A stretch of DNA of 64,000 nucleotides from Mesostigma viride (GCA_009746045.1 RPFO01000104.1:2556948-2620947), one strand, 5' to 3'; numbered from the stretch's first letter, positions 23,035-33,257 are shown. Numbers and translations: made by a program. Notes: generated by a model not told the origin, from the sequence alone.

Positions 23035-23045
23035 ACGACATTTTA

Positions 23046-23500
23046 GTCAAGATTCAATTCGGCCGTCAGGCCCCAATAGGTTCTGTCTGACGTCTAGGGC
23101 CGGCCCGACCCCTAGAAGATCTCGTACTTCTGGCTACTAAGGCCCAAAATAACTGGTCCGAAACACACAAAGTACCAAATAAACACACAAAGCTAGTCCC
23201 GAACTTAGGACAAATCCCCAAATAAGTCCCGAATTGAGTCCTATAGTCCGGCGGACTATGAAAGCGAGCTATCGAAAGTTCCAAACGAATAACAAATGAC
23301 TTTCGACTTATTTATTGAAGGCATTGTTACGTACGCCCATACAAAGGTCTGGGCCGTAACACTCCTCTTTTTTCCCAGGGGACGATAGCTATATCGTCCA
23401 GGCTTGGGGCGCACGCAACAAGACAATTAGCACAAACAAAACAAACAAGAAAAAAAAGAAACACTTGTAAGCAAAACAAACAACACACACACAATAGCGG
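23046..23500 (-). mobile_element. Candidate LTR with polypurine tract
   Basis: On the - strand a purine tract AAAAAAGAGGAG (plus 23362-23373) is followed by TGTTACGGCCCAGACC, a typical Ty3/gypsy LTR start. A short frame DDIAIVPWEKRG lies before it, as expected for the end of a polyprotein. The other LTR end is not resolved and no second LTR is seen. Could be a 3' LTR fragment of a gypsy element. Confidence 0.4.
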
Positions 23501-23632
23501 CAATTGCCCAGGCTGGGAAGTCCACCTGTTTCTCGATCAGTCAGCTCATTGAGAACAATAGTACAAAATCGGCCATGGGGATACTATGTCCCAACCCCTG
23601 TTCGCCAGCGGGTTAGTAAAGCCAATTCTCCC

Positions 23633-23702
23633 TGGCGTTGCCACACAAGGGGTGGTTTTACCGGATTAGGATACATTTGCACGGCTTCAAATGTATCCTA
23701 AA
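23633..23702. repeat. Hairpin repeat shared with 32836-32885
   Basis: TTAGGATACATTTG and CAAATGTATCCTAA form a 14-bp stem around an 8-base loop. The segment GGTGGTTTTACCGGATTAGG is repeated in inverse orientation at about 32865-32885. Probably the end of a mobile element. Confidence 0.5.
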
Positions 23703-24480
23703 TGCACCATTGGCAAACATGGTTTCTGGACATGGTCGATATCATTAATATGTTTGGCAAGCATAATATGATCATGCTTGCCAAAGATGTTGTCTCTTTT
23801 CATATTTCACACATATATTATCGGCCTCGGCGTGCCATGCTTCCACGTTTGTTGTCTCTTTTCATATATTGTGAATATGATCAATAAAATTCCAAACATG
23901 ACCATGTTGGAGACTTCAAGTGGAGCATCATGATTACTGTTTTCACTATTACGTAACCCATGGTTCATGTTAACATGGCATAATGAGCAATCCTATTGAC
24001 CCCATGACTAATGGTGAAGTTAATAAAGTTACATCGTGGCACGTCACTATAGCATCAAGTTGCATCATTGTGCATAAAGTAGTTTAGCACTGAGTTGGCA
24101 TGCCAACACCAGGTACACTAAATAAATTAAAACCAGAATTGATAAACAACCCAGTATCCAAATACAGTATCCATATATATGCAGGTCGTACTACAGGTAC
24201 AGCCACGGCTGCCACGCGGCTTCTGCAGCGATCACGCTCTTTCTCCTAGACAATTGCTCTACTGGTCCCTACAGGTCGGTCGACTTGGACCATGATGCGT
24301 CAAGAACAGTTAATTGACCGACTTAAACAAGATGTTTGTCTACATGCAGCTGTCTGCACCTAACTAACGCGAAACCGCGTGCTACCAAATATAGGGGCAA
24401 ATGCATGAGTAACACATGTCAACGCACAACCGGTGGAAATCACGCGATACCAACCGCGGCAACAGTGGTGTGAACATAGC
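23703..24480. other. AT-rich stretch without gene
   Basis: Ordinary AT-rich sequence with poly-TATA-like runs. I see no exon, repeat or RNA gene. Confidence 0.4.
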
Positions 24481-24489
24481 GGGCACTGA

Positions 24490-24955
24490 CATGCAAAAAA
24501 GCACCAGCAGCGGCATCAGTAGCAAATTGTAGTAGCGGAACAATAGCCACTACATCAATGCAACAACACATCAGCCCAGCAACACAGCAGCAGCATGACC
24601 GTAGCACAGCAGCAGCACAACTGTAGCACATCAACACGGCCGCATAGCAGGAGCACAAGTCAGCGCAGCAGCAACTTAGTATGCCGATTCCTGAATTTCC
24701 TATCAGTGGACTATAGTCCATTGATAGGAAATTCACTAATAGGCAGTACTAGCTCAGCAGCACGGCAGCAATGCAGCAGTGCATCAACACAGCAGCACGA
24801 CAGCAATACATCAGCGGCACGGCAGCAATGCAGCAACACATCAGCACAATAGCACAGCAGCAGTACGGCAGCAATGCAGCAGCAATAGCATGGCAGCACA
24901 GCAGCAGCAGCAGCACATGAGCAGCTCAATGACAACAACGCTGCTTGCGCTTCAG
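24490..24955. repeat. Imperfect CAG/CAACA-rich tandem repeat
   Basis: Irregular units such as AGCAGCACGGCAGCAATGC and CAGCAACACATCAGC repeat across about 450 bases, broken by a 42-bp palindrome at 24693-24734. Frames in both directions give Ser/Gln or Cys/Ala-rich peptides which I treat as repeat products. It lies just downstream of the 405-codon - strand ORF. Confidence 0.8.
24693..24734. repeat. 42-bp near-perfect palindrome
   Basis: GAATTTCCTATCAGTGGACT is mirrored by AGTCCATTGATAGGAAATTC with a single mismatch in 21 pairs. It sits inside a trinucleotide-rich repeat of unrelated composition. Could be a minimal foldback element or a cruciform site. Confidence 0.8.
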
Positions 24956-26169
24956 CAGTCGTCGTCGTCGTCATCGTCATCGGCAAGGATGAGCGCTCGC
25001 TTCCGACGCCGGGAGGCGCCTGCGTTGTTGTTCTCCGCCACAACGTCGCTGGGTGGAACCATCTCGCGCAATCGAGCCTCGGCCAGGGTGATATCCGGCG
25101 CTTGCAACGCAGGGACGACCACACCGGGGCACCCGCAGATCTGTGCCTCCAGCTCGTGGAGAGGCACGCAAGAAACCGCGTCCTCCTCCCAACGGGCACC
25201 CCAGTACATGGCTACCATGTCGTTTTGCGTGTCGACAACAGCGACACGACCATGGTACCTGCCGTCCCGGCTTTCGGTGCGACCGTCCGCGGATGTCACA
25301 CGCTCCGACGCCCAATGACACACGACTTGCCCTACGAGGTTGCGGCTGCCACTCTTGACCTGCAGCGTTACGCCTTCCCAGCATGCCTTCGCCATGCCGA
25401 CGATGCCCTTCGAGCATTCAGCATCTTGCCACTTCACGACCGGGTGTTCCGCGTCATAGGGCACCTCCTTCAGCGCCTTTAGGCACTCCTTGGTGAGCTT
25501 TTCGTTCGCACCCAAGGAGACTCCATGGGGCGGCTGACCTCGCTTGCCCACCACTTGTGTCAAGACGAGGTCTGAGGCGGTGATGATCACCGTGTGCGCC
25601 GCAGTGGTTGGCGGATGGGGCCATTGCGCAATGTCTGTATTCCACGGGTGCCACGTGTCATGCAAATGCTTAGCGCGGTATACAAAGAGCTCAATAGAAG
25701 GTTGGCCGCCATCCTCCTTCGCAACCACCTCCTTGATGATGCCAACGAGGACTGGAGTCCACGTGAGCTTCGAGTTGCAGAGAATACCAGCTGAAGGGTG
25801 CCAGTATAGAACAGCGGAGCCTTTCTCAACGCCTTGCATGCGCTTCAAGTAAGCGACCTTGGCTGCCATGGCCCTGTCTTCTGCCGCCCATTCCTGCTGT
25901 GTGTGGCCATCATGACGAACTCGGTCTACCAGCGGGGTGACGCGCACCGCCTCTGCGTCGACCAACGCCATGAAGTGCTCTTCTTGCGTCGGTGGTGGTT
26001 CAGGCGCTGCATCGTGCTCACGCAGGGCGGAGATGTCCGCGCGAGATGGCCACGGCAAAGGGCGCCACTCCTCAGGCACCTCCTCAGGGGCATGTGGGAC
26101 TTGACTTGCGAAAAAAGGCCTTGTTTGGCTTGATGGTGTCGGGCGGAAAGTACCACTGCCAGATGCCAT
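24952..26169 (-). CDS. Unknown 405-codon protein with acidic tail (probably transposon-encoded)
   Basis: An uninterrupted - strand frame with ordinary amino-acid composition. The C-terminus is RRRKRALILA followed by eight aspartates and Cys; the basic run could be a nuclear localisation signal. I recognise no catalytic motif. The frame upstream of about 26116 belongs to the overlapping ORF 26084-27493: at the T6 run (plus 26111-26116) moving back one base links the two frames smoothly, so the visible ATG at 26169 may not be the true start. Either the two ORFs are one gene with a frameshift (mutational, assembly error or programmed -1) or two overlapping genes. Repeat-rich surroundings favour a mobile-element origin. 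Confidence 0.5.
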   Translation of the reverse strand: MASGSGTFRPTPSSQTRPFFASQVPHAPEEVPEEWRPLPWPSRADISALREHDAAPEPPPTQEEHFMALVDAEAVRVTPLVDRVRHDGHTQQEWAAEDRAMAAKVAYLKRMQGVEKGSAVLYWHPSAGILCNSKLTWTPVLVGIIKEVVAKEDGGQPSIELFVYRAKHLHDTWHPWNTDIAQWPHPPTTAAHTVIITASDLVLTQVVGKRGQPPHGVSLGANEKLTKECLKALKEVPYDAEHPVVKWQDAECSKGIVGMAKACWEGVTLQVKSGSRNLVGQVVCHWASERVTSADGRTESRDGRYHGRVAVVDTQNDMVAMYWGARWEEDAVSCVPLHELEAQICGCPGVVVPALQAPDITLAEARLREMVPPSDVVAENNNAGASRRRKRALILADDDDDDDDC

Positions 26170-27493
26170 GGGGCAACTTCTCGACCCTTGTTTTGATCGA
26201 CTCCAGCTCCTTCCCCAGAAACTCCATGTTCAATGGTGCGAAGGCTGGGGTGTCCTGCAACATCGGAATGCGGTCTGGATCCACAAGTCGGACGCCAAAC
26301 AGCGGCCGCCCCTCCGCATCAAACCTGTATGGCTGTGTCATCGCCTTCCCGCACCGTGGCGCGCCTTCCTGTCGAGTCCCCGCGGGCTGCCACGGCGTCT
26401 TTTGGGACTCCGTGGTCCGGTAGGACAACCAGGTCTCTGTGTTGCCCTGTACCTGGAAGAAGACGGCGTGGTGCACCTTCATTGAGCGACCGCGTTTTTC
26501 AGGCACCGGCTGTGCCGCTCCGCCGCTCCGCCGCTCCGCCGCCCGCCGGCTGCGCCGCCGGCCCGCCGCGCGCCGGCTGCCCCGCCCCGTAGCCCGTCGA
26601 CAGGCTGCCCCGCCCCGCCGCATGCCAGCTGCGCCGGCCCGCCGCCCACGCGCGCCGGCAGCGCCGTTGGCCCCCCGCGCGCCGACGGCCCTGCCCCGCC
26701 GCCCGTTGACAGCCCCGCCCCGCCGCATGCCAGCTGCGCCGGCCCGCCGCCCATGCGCGCCGGCAGCGCCGCTGGCCCCCGCGCGCCGACGGCCCTGCCC
26801 CGCCGCCCGTCGACTGCCCCGCCCCGCCGCCCGTCGACAGCCCTGCCCCGCCGCATGCAGGCTGCGCCGCCGCTGCCACCTCGCTGCGCGCTGGCTGCGC
26901 CACCTCGCCGCCCGCCGACGGCGCCGCCCCGCCGCGCACCGGCTGCCCCGCCCCGCCGCCTGTCGACTGCCCCGCCCCGCCGCATGCCAGCTGCGCCGGC
27001 CCGCCGCCCACGCGCGCCGGCAGCGCCGCTGGCCCCCCGCGCGCTGACGGCCCTGCCCCGCCGCCCGTCGACTGCCCCGCCCCGCCGCCCGTCGACAGCC
27101 CCGACCCACCGCATGCCAGGTGCGCCGGCCCGCCGCCCGCGCGCGCCGGCAGCGCCGCTGGCCCCCGCGCGCCGACGGCCCTGCCCCGCCGCCCGTCAAC
27201 AGCCCTGCCCCGACGCCCGTCGACAGCCCCGCCCCGCCGCATGCCAGCTGCGCCGGCCCGCTGCCCACGCGCGCCGGCAGCGCCGCTGGCCCTGCCCCGC
27301 CGCCCGTCGACTGCCCCGCCCCGCCGCCCGTCGACAGCCCTGCCCCGCCGCATGCCAGGTGCGCCGGCCCGCCGCCCGCGCGCACCGGCAGCGCCGCTGG
27401 CCCCCCGCGCGCCGACGGCCCTGCCCCGCCGCCCGTCGACAGCCCCGCCCCGCCGCATGCCAGCTGCGCCGGCCGGCCGCCCATGCGCGCCAT
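26084..27493 (-). CDS. 469-codon ORF: repeat-made N-terminus and unique C-terminus (frameshifted partner of 405-codon ORF)
   Basis: Residues 1 to about 330 are repeats of a Gly/Ala/Arg-rich unit (ACGGAGLSTGGGAG, RRPAQL variants) produced by the minisatellite at 26500-27490. The last 140 residues are unique: VHHAVFFQVQGNTETWLSYR, PLFGVRLVDPDRIPMLQDTP and GIWQWYFPPDTIKPNKAFF, then a stop just after the T6 run. The unique part looks like genuine coding sequence; the repeat part may be intron or non-coding sequence that happens to be open. No function recognised. Confidence 0.4.
   Translation of the reverse strand: MARMGGRPAQLACGGAGLSTGGGAGPSARGGPAALPVRAGGGPAHLACGGAGLSTGGGAGQSTGGGAGPAALPARVGSGPAQLACGGAGLSTGVGAGLLTGGGAGPSARGGQRRCRRARAAGRRTWHAVGRGCRRAAGRGSRRAAGQGRQRAGGQRRCRRAWAAGRRSWHAAGRGSRQAAGRGSRCAAGRRRRRAARWRSQRAARWQRRRSLHAAGQGCRRAAGRGSRRAAGQGRRRAGASGAAGAHGRRAGAAGMRRGGAVNGRRGRAVGARGANGAAGARGRRAGAAGMRRGGAACRRATGRGSRRAAGRRRSRRAAERRSGGAAQPVPEKRGRSMKVHHAVFFQVQGNTETWLSYRTTESQKTPWQPAGTRQEGAPRCGKAMTQPYRFDAEGRPLFGVRLVDPDRIPMLQDTPAFAPLNMEFLGKELESIKTRVEKLPHGIWQWYFPPDTIKPNKAFFRKSSPTCP
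26500..27490. repeat. GC-rich minisatellite, about 1 kb
   Basis: Variants of CCGCCGCATGCCAGCTGCGC, CGGCCCGCCGCCCACGCGCG, CGCCGGCAGCGCCGCTGGCC and GCCCGTCGACAGCCCCGCCC alternate about nine times with sub-unit duplications and deletions. Many lengths stay divisible by three, so several frames are open on both strands. Confidence 0.9.
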
Positions 27494-27559
27494 GCGCTTC
27501 GCAGGTCCATTGGGATCATGAGGCCTGCGCAGAATCTCACCTCGGAGGCCCGTGCTACT

Positions 27560-28590
27560 TCTAGTAAGATGCTTGCATTTTCAATGCGTCACCTATATGC
27601 AGGCATAGAGGGTGGTACATGGCGCTAGACTCATCAAGGGATAGGAGCCATGCCCTCAGCAATTACTCACCTCCTGGCCCTTGCTGTTGCGGTCTCGGAT
27701 GAAGATGATGGTCTACACGCCGCCGCATGCAAACAAGGAATGAGAGACAAAGCCGTGCGAGGCCAATATGGGCACAGTGAGAGAAACAAGTCGACGCGAA
27801 CCTACATCACGAGTGTCAGCGAAGGGGACCCATGGGAGAAGTCTCCCTCCCATGGTATCATTCACGGACACACGCAGCGGCCATGGGAACAGCCAAAACA
27901 GCAGGTTCACACACGCAAGGGCAACGACCTGCAGTGCCTGACCAGCATGTCGGTCAGTTGTGATTGGCAAGGCAGAGCCACACACACCAGGTACACGCTG
28001 CATGGGCAGGGAAGACGCTCTTACATGAGAAAAAGCGAGGAAACGTGCGCGAGAAGGATATTAAGAGCGATCCGCGCTAGAAGGATGCTACAATAGCATC
28101 ATATATTCAAGAATTAGCAAAGAAAGATGTAGAAAAGAGACAAAAGAAAGAAATACGAGAGAAAGCAAAGACAGGGAGCTGCCAAACAGGGCAGACAAAA
28201 GGTTACGAGCGGCAAGAGTTGTGAACGCTGCACTTGATTGCTTTCTCTGACTTGTCAACTGCGAAGAGTGACTGACTTACCTCTCTGGAAATGGTATGCT
28301 CAGCATCCCATGGTAATGAAATGGTGAGCTATGCTGTCAGACATGCCTATATAACATAGCTACCCTAGGGTCCTAATACAAAACTAGAAATCAAACCATA
28401 CCGTGAGTTTCCCGGCTCGCACGGCCTCCTCCCTTTGTGCCGACGCCTGCAAACACAACGGGCCGTGGAGGAGGGTGGAAAGGTGGGCAAGTGTGGAGGA
28501 GTTTGGGGGGGACCGGGTTGAGCAGCGGTGGGGGAAAGATGTGCCGGTCATGATGTTGTCAACTACAGCTGTTGTATCGTGATTCACCTT
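27560..28590. other. No gene recognised
   Basis: A + strand frame of 148 codons at 27650 and a - strand frame at 28384 exist, but neither shows a domain or biased composition. A purine-rich AAAGAAAG run lies near 28120-28170. Confidence 0.4.
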
Positions 28591-28596
28591 CAATAA

Positions 28597-28890
28597 GTCT
28601 ACTGTTCTACATCCGGTGGTGGATGGACACAAGCAATAAAGGCCCCGCCCACAACTCAGATTTCTTTAGAAAATCTACTGATCTACATTCGATGGCGCCT
28701 TCACAGAAGCAGGAAACTCCGCCCACCGGTCAAATGTGACGCCCAACAAAGCCCCAACTTATTTCTTCAAGAAGTATACTGTTTTACATCCGGTAGTGCT
28801 TGGACAGAAGCAATATGTAAAGCCCGCCCACAAATCGGATTTCTTTACGAAAAACCTGTTTTACATTCGATGGGGTCTTGACAGATTCAA
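28597..28890. repeat. Degenerate tandem repeat, unit about 75-95 bp, four copies
   Basis: Copies begin near 28597, 28672, 28766 and 28853 with variants of TCTACTGTTCTACATCCGGT, continue with an ACAGAAGCAA element and GCCCGCCCAC, and end TTTCTTTA(G/C)(A)AAA. Diverged but clearly related units directly before the CTTCACGT array. Confidence 0.7.
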
Positions 28891-28959
28891 GCAGCAATAC
28901 TCGTTTCTACCTGCGTGCGACTGCAGCGGCCGAGTGCTGCAACTTGCCTTCACGTCCCA

Positions 28960-30318
28960 GTCTTCACGTGTCAGTCCTGGTCTTCACGTCTTCACGTCTT
29001 CACGTCTTCACGTCTTCACGTCTTCACGTCTTCACGTCTTCACGACTTCACCTGAACTTGCGGCGTATCGTATCTTTGATACCTTGCATGCACGTCTTCA
29101 CGTCTTCACGTCTTCACCGCGTCTTCACCTGTCTTCACCACGTCTTCACGTCTTCGCGTCTTCACGTCTTCACGGCTTCACCTGAACACCTGAACTTCAC
29201 CTGAACTTGCCGTATCGTGTCTTCACGTCTTCACGTCTTCACGTCTTCACGTCTTCACCGCGTCTTCACCTGTCTTCACCACGTCTTCACGGCTTCACGG
29301 CTTCACGTCTTCACGGCTTCACCTGAACACCTGAACTTCACCTGAACTTGCCGTATCGTGTCTTCACGTCTTCACGTCTTCACGTCTTCACGTCTTCACG
29401 TCTTCACCGCGTCTTCACCTGTCTTCACCACGTCTTCACGTCTTCGCGTCTTCACGTCTTCACGGCTTCACCTGAACACCTGAACTTCACCTGAACTTGC
29501 CGTATCGTGTCTTCACGTCTTCACGTCTTCACGTCTTCACGTCTTCACCGCGTCTTCACCTGTCTTCACCACGTCTTCACGGCTTCACGGCTTCACGTCT
29601 TCACGGCTTCACCTGAACACCTGAACTTCACCTGAACTTGCCGTATCGTGTCTTCACGTCTTCACGTCTTCACGTCTTCACGTCTTCACGTCTTCACCGC
29701 GTCTTCACCTGTCTTCACCACGTCTTCACGTCTTCGCGTCTTCACGGCTTCACGGCTTCACCTGAACACCTGAACTTCACCTGAACTTGCCGTATCGTGT
29801 CTTCACGTCTTCACGTCTTCACGTCTTCACGTCTTCACGTCTTCACCGCGTCTTCACCTGTCTTCACCACGTCTTCACGGCTTCACCTGAACACCTGAAC
29901 TTCACCTGAACTTGCCGTATCGTGTCTTCACGTCTTCACGTCTTCACGTCTTCACGTCTTCACGTCTTCACCGCGTCTTCACCTGTCTTCACCACGTCTT
30001 CACGGCCTCACGGCTTCACGTCTTCACGGCTTCACCTGAACACCTGAACTTCACCTGAACTTGCCGTATCGTGTCTTCACGTCTTCACGTCTTCACGTCT
30101 TCACGTCTTCACGTCTTCACCGCGTCTTCACCTGTCTTCACCACGTCTTCACGGCTTCACGGCTTCACGTCTTCACGGCTTCACCTGAACACCTGAACTT
30201 CACCTGAACTTGCCGTATCGTGTCTTCACGTCTTCACGTCTTCACGTCTTCACGTCTTCACCGCGTCTTCACCTGTCTTCACCACGTCTTCACGGCTTCA
30301 CCTGAACACCTGAACTTT
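28960..30318. repeat. CTTCACGT minisatellite with higher-order repeat
   Basis: The basic unit is the 8-mer CTTCACGT with variants CTTCACGG, CTTCACCG and CTTCACCT. These are organised into higher-order units of about 120-150 bp: GCCGTATCGTGTCTTCACG, four to six basic units, CACCGCGTCTTCACCTG, CACCACG, more units, then CTGAACACCTGAACTTCACC. About eight such units begin near 29210, 29350, 29498, 29639, 29788, 29914, 30061 and 30210. Two types alternate: CACGTCTTCGCGTCTTC and CACGGCTTCACGGCTTC. Both array edges carry CGTATCGTATCTTT and TTGCAT, so the unit includes the original flanking sequence. Confidence 0.95.
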
Positions 30319-30482
30319 GCGTATCGTATCTTTCATACATTGCATCATTTGCATGCCTTGGAGCTGCACGTCTTCAAGCAGTGTCACCCAGTTCCCGCTT
30401 GATTCAAATGCACTTCGCGCTTGAATTCGTGACTTCGCCCCGCTCAAGGTGGAAAGAATGATGGGCACTAGCCACGGGAACT

Positions 30483-30830
30483 ATGCCCGATGCTGATAGC
30501 CGAAGCGATGACATGGACGAATTGATTGATTTGTGTTATGCCGGGGACGATTGTAGAAAATGGGTGCTAGGAAAGAAATCTGGTGCCATGAAAGTAGATT
30601 TTTTGGCCGGTGCAAACCACCAATGCGCCGGCCGATGTGGCAAGGTCCTGCACGGCAGCCAGAGCGCACCCAGCCAGAGCGTACCCAGCCGCTGCCGCCG
30701 CCGACCCCCGTACTGGTGGGCGTGGAACAGACGATGAGAGAGATGCAACGAGCTATGGAGAACCAAAGCAAGAAGGTTGAAGAGCTTGGTTTGCAGCTGC
30801 GTCAAGAGGTGCAGAAACAAGTGGTCCAGC

Positions 30831-30869
<39 letters not shown>

Positions 30870-30906
30870 TGCAGCAGCAACTGCAGCAGCAACTGCAGCA
30901 ACAACT

Positions 30907-30969
<63 letters not shown>

Positions 30970-32373
30970 CTTCAGTTCCCGCAGGCAGCGTCGGCAATGT
31001 CGCAGTTTCCACAGGCATTGTCGGCACTGCAGCAGTTTTCGCAGGGACCGTCGGCAGCAGAGCAGTTCCCGCAGGGATCATCGGTGGTGCAGCAGTTCTT
31101 TGTGAGTCATTCGTGTAGTGTTGAGTGGGTGGGGTGGGGGGTGTGTGTGGGGGGGGGTGTAGGGGGGTTTGACTGTGTGACTGCGTGGCTGCTTGGCTGG
31201 AAAGGAGGGTGCGTGGCTGTGTGGCTGCGTGGCTGCGCTGCTGCGTGGCTGCGTGGCTGCGTGGCTGCGTGGCTGCGCTGCTGCGTGGCTGCGTGGCTGC
31301 GTGGCTGTGTGGCTGCGTGGCTGCGCTGCTGCGTGGCTGCGTGGCTGCGCTGCTGCGTGGCTGCGTGGCTGGAAAGGAGGGTGCGTGGCTGTGTGGCTGC
31401 GTGGCTGCGCTGCTGCGTGGCTGCGTGGCTGCTTGGCTGGAAAGGAGGGTGCGTGGCTGTGTGGCTGCGTGGCTGCGCTGCTGCGTGGCTGCGTGGCTGC
31501 GTGGCTGCGTGGCTGCGTGGCTGCGTGGCTGCGTGGCTGCGTGGCTGCGTGGCTGGAAAGGAGGGTGCGTGGCTGTGTGGCTGCGTGGCTGCGCTGCTGC
31601 GTGGCTGCGTGGCTGCGTGGCTGCGCTGCTGCGTGGCTGCGTGGCTGCGTGGCTGTGTGGCTGCGTGGCTGCGCTGCTGCGTGGCTGCGTGGCTGCGTGG
31701 CTGCGTGGCTGCTTGGCTGGAAAGGAGGGTGCGTGGCTGTGTGGCTGCGTGGCTGCGCTGCTGCGTGGCTGCGTGGCTGCGTGGCTGGAAAGGAGGGTGC
31801 GTGGCTGTGTGGCTGCGTGGCTGCGCTGCTGCGTGGCTGCGTGGCTGCGTGGCTGCGTGGCTGCTTGGCTGGAAAGGAGGGTGCGTGGCTGTGTGGCTGC
31901 GTGTAGCTGCGCTGCTGCGTGGCTGCGTGGCTGCGTGGCTGCGTGGCTGCGTGGCTGCGTGGCTGCGTGGCTGGAAAGGAGGGTGCGTGGCTGTGTGGCT
32001 GCGTGGCTGCGCTGCTGCGTGGCTGCGTGGCTGCGTGGCTGCGTGGCTGGCTGGGGGGGGGGGGGGTGCCGGGTGCGTGGATGCGTGGATGTGTGGCTGG
32101 GTGGGTGCGTCACTGCGTGGCTGGCTGGCTCTGTGGCTGCGTGGGCGGCTGGATGGCCGGGTCAGCGTGGCTTCGTGTTCAATGGGATGCTAATATGTTG
32201 TTGCCTTTGGATGCCACAGTTCATGGATTCTTTTGTTCACATGCAGGTGCTGCCGTCTTCCCCATCGACGTCGTCAAGACCGATGTCGCCAAGAAGGATG
32301 ATGCAATCACTCTCGGCCATGTTTAACTCATGTGGGCCTTCATGGCCATACGGGAAATATTATTGAATCAGTT
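30483..32373 (+). CDS. Polyglutamine, coiled-coil protein of unknown function (frame disturbed)
   Basis: The first frame starts at ATG 30483 (MPDADSRSDDMDELIDLCYA) and later gives way to another frame with a likely coiled coil (EQTMREMQRAMENQSKKVEE) and then polyglutamine with LQQQ breaks at 30830-30968. After the CAG tract a third frame has the coherent repeat QFPQ-A-x-S-A (SAMSQFPQALSALQQF). A strong donor GTGAGT at 31099 follows QQFF, and an acceptor ends at 32246. Spliced in phase 0, the last exon reads VLPSSPSTSSRPMSPRR and stops at 32366. AATAAA-like signals lie at 32656 and 32776. The frame changes may be CAG length errors or real disruption. No enzyme motif; possibly a mobile-element or regulatory protein. 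Confidence 0.45.
30830..30968 (+). repeat. CAG trinucleotide tract
   Basis: Nearly pure CAG with four AACTG breaks (giving LQQQ) in the first half. It would encode about 45 residues, mostly Gln. The reading frame before and after the tract is not the same, so its length may be unstable or mis-assembled. Confidence 0.95.
31170..32055 (+). repeat. GTGGCTGC minisatellite with higher-order unit, within intron
   Basis: The 8-mer GTGGCTGC with the variants GCTGCTGC and GTGGCTGT is grouped into higher-order units each beginning TTGGCTGGAAAGGAGGGTGC or CGTGGCTGGAAAGGAGGG (near 31191, 31366, 31431, 31549, 31711, 31786, 31863, 31968). It fills most of the intron 31099-32246. The Trp/Leu/Arg/Gly ORFs through it are artefacts. 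Confidence 0.9.
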
Positions 32374-33250
32374 CTTTGACACTGAGTTGGCACTACGCAA
32401 CACCTTTGATGCACATGAGTGCAGGGCGCATGTGTTGAAACCATGCAACCATGGCGATCCCTCAAAAAGTTTGGTTATGTAATAAGTGACACAATTATTC
32501 CGGACGTATGATGGCCCAACGTCCTGTAAGGTTGAGTTGTCTTGGAGGAGGAGCGTGATGACCGCGGAAGCCGCGTGGGTGTCTGTAGTGCTATATCTTG
32601 AAGATGTACGGTCTTGGAAGAGTTATGGTCTTGGAATCATATAATAATGAACTTGGAATAAAGTTGCGGGCAGCCTTCAATTGGCATATGTTGTCTCATT
32701 GATGTTGTCTCATTGCGTTAATGGGTCAATTGTCTTAGTTTATATAATGTATATCTTGGGAAACTCATTGCTTCAATAAAATGCATGCTAGGCGCAATCA
32801 ACCCCCACAAACACATCTGAAAACTGCACAGTGCATCAAATGTATCCTAGACAAAAAAATGTATCCTAATCCGGTAAAACCACCCAAGGACAATTCCTTG
32901 ATAGCCGATGGGATGATGTCGTCATCCCGCTGCAATCCATCCATGAGGAGGTCGCGACCCTCACATTCCTCCAATGCTGGGGCCCACCCCTCTCGACCGC
33001 GCCTTCCGTTGGCGATACTCGTGGAGTACCTGGCGACCCTGCTCACCAATTTCCTCGAGGATCTTCCCGCGGTTAGCGAGGTGATCCGCATTGTATGCGA
33101 GCTGGTATTCGTTAATTCACGTTGGTCCGCGTTTGAGCGAGGTCTTAGTACCCACGTTGCGGTGGGCCACTACGACAACATAAATGCGGCCAGGTATTGC
33201 GGGTGGGTGTACATGACTGTGCCCGCGTTCCAATCAATAACCCCACATCC
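32374..33250. other. 3' flank of polyQ gene and unassigned sequence
   Basis: 32374-32790 reads as 3' UTR-like AT-rich sequence. 32836-32885 repeats, in inverse orientation, part of the hairpin element at 23633. Beyond that a + strand frame (32781-33593) is open but shows no domain. Confidence 0.4.
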
Positions 33251-33257
33251 ATGTTCC

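Noticed and set aside
31185-32326. Trp/Leu/Arg/Gly ORF of about 390 codons
   Set aside because: Made by the GTGGCTGC minisatellite in an intron with good splice sites.
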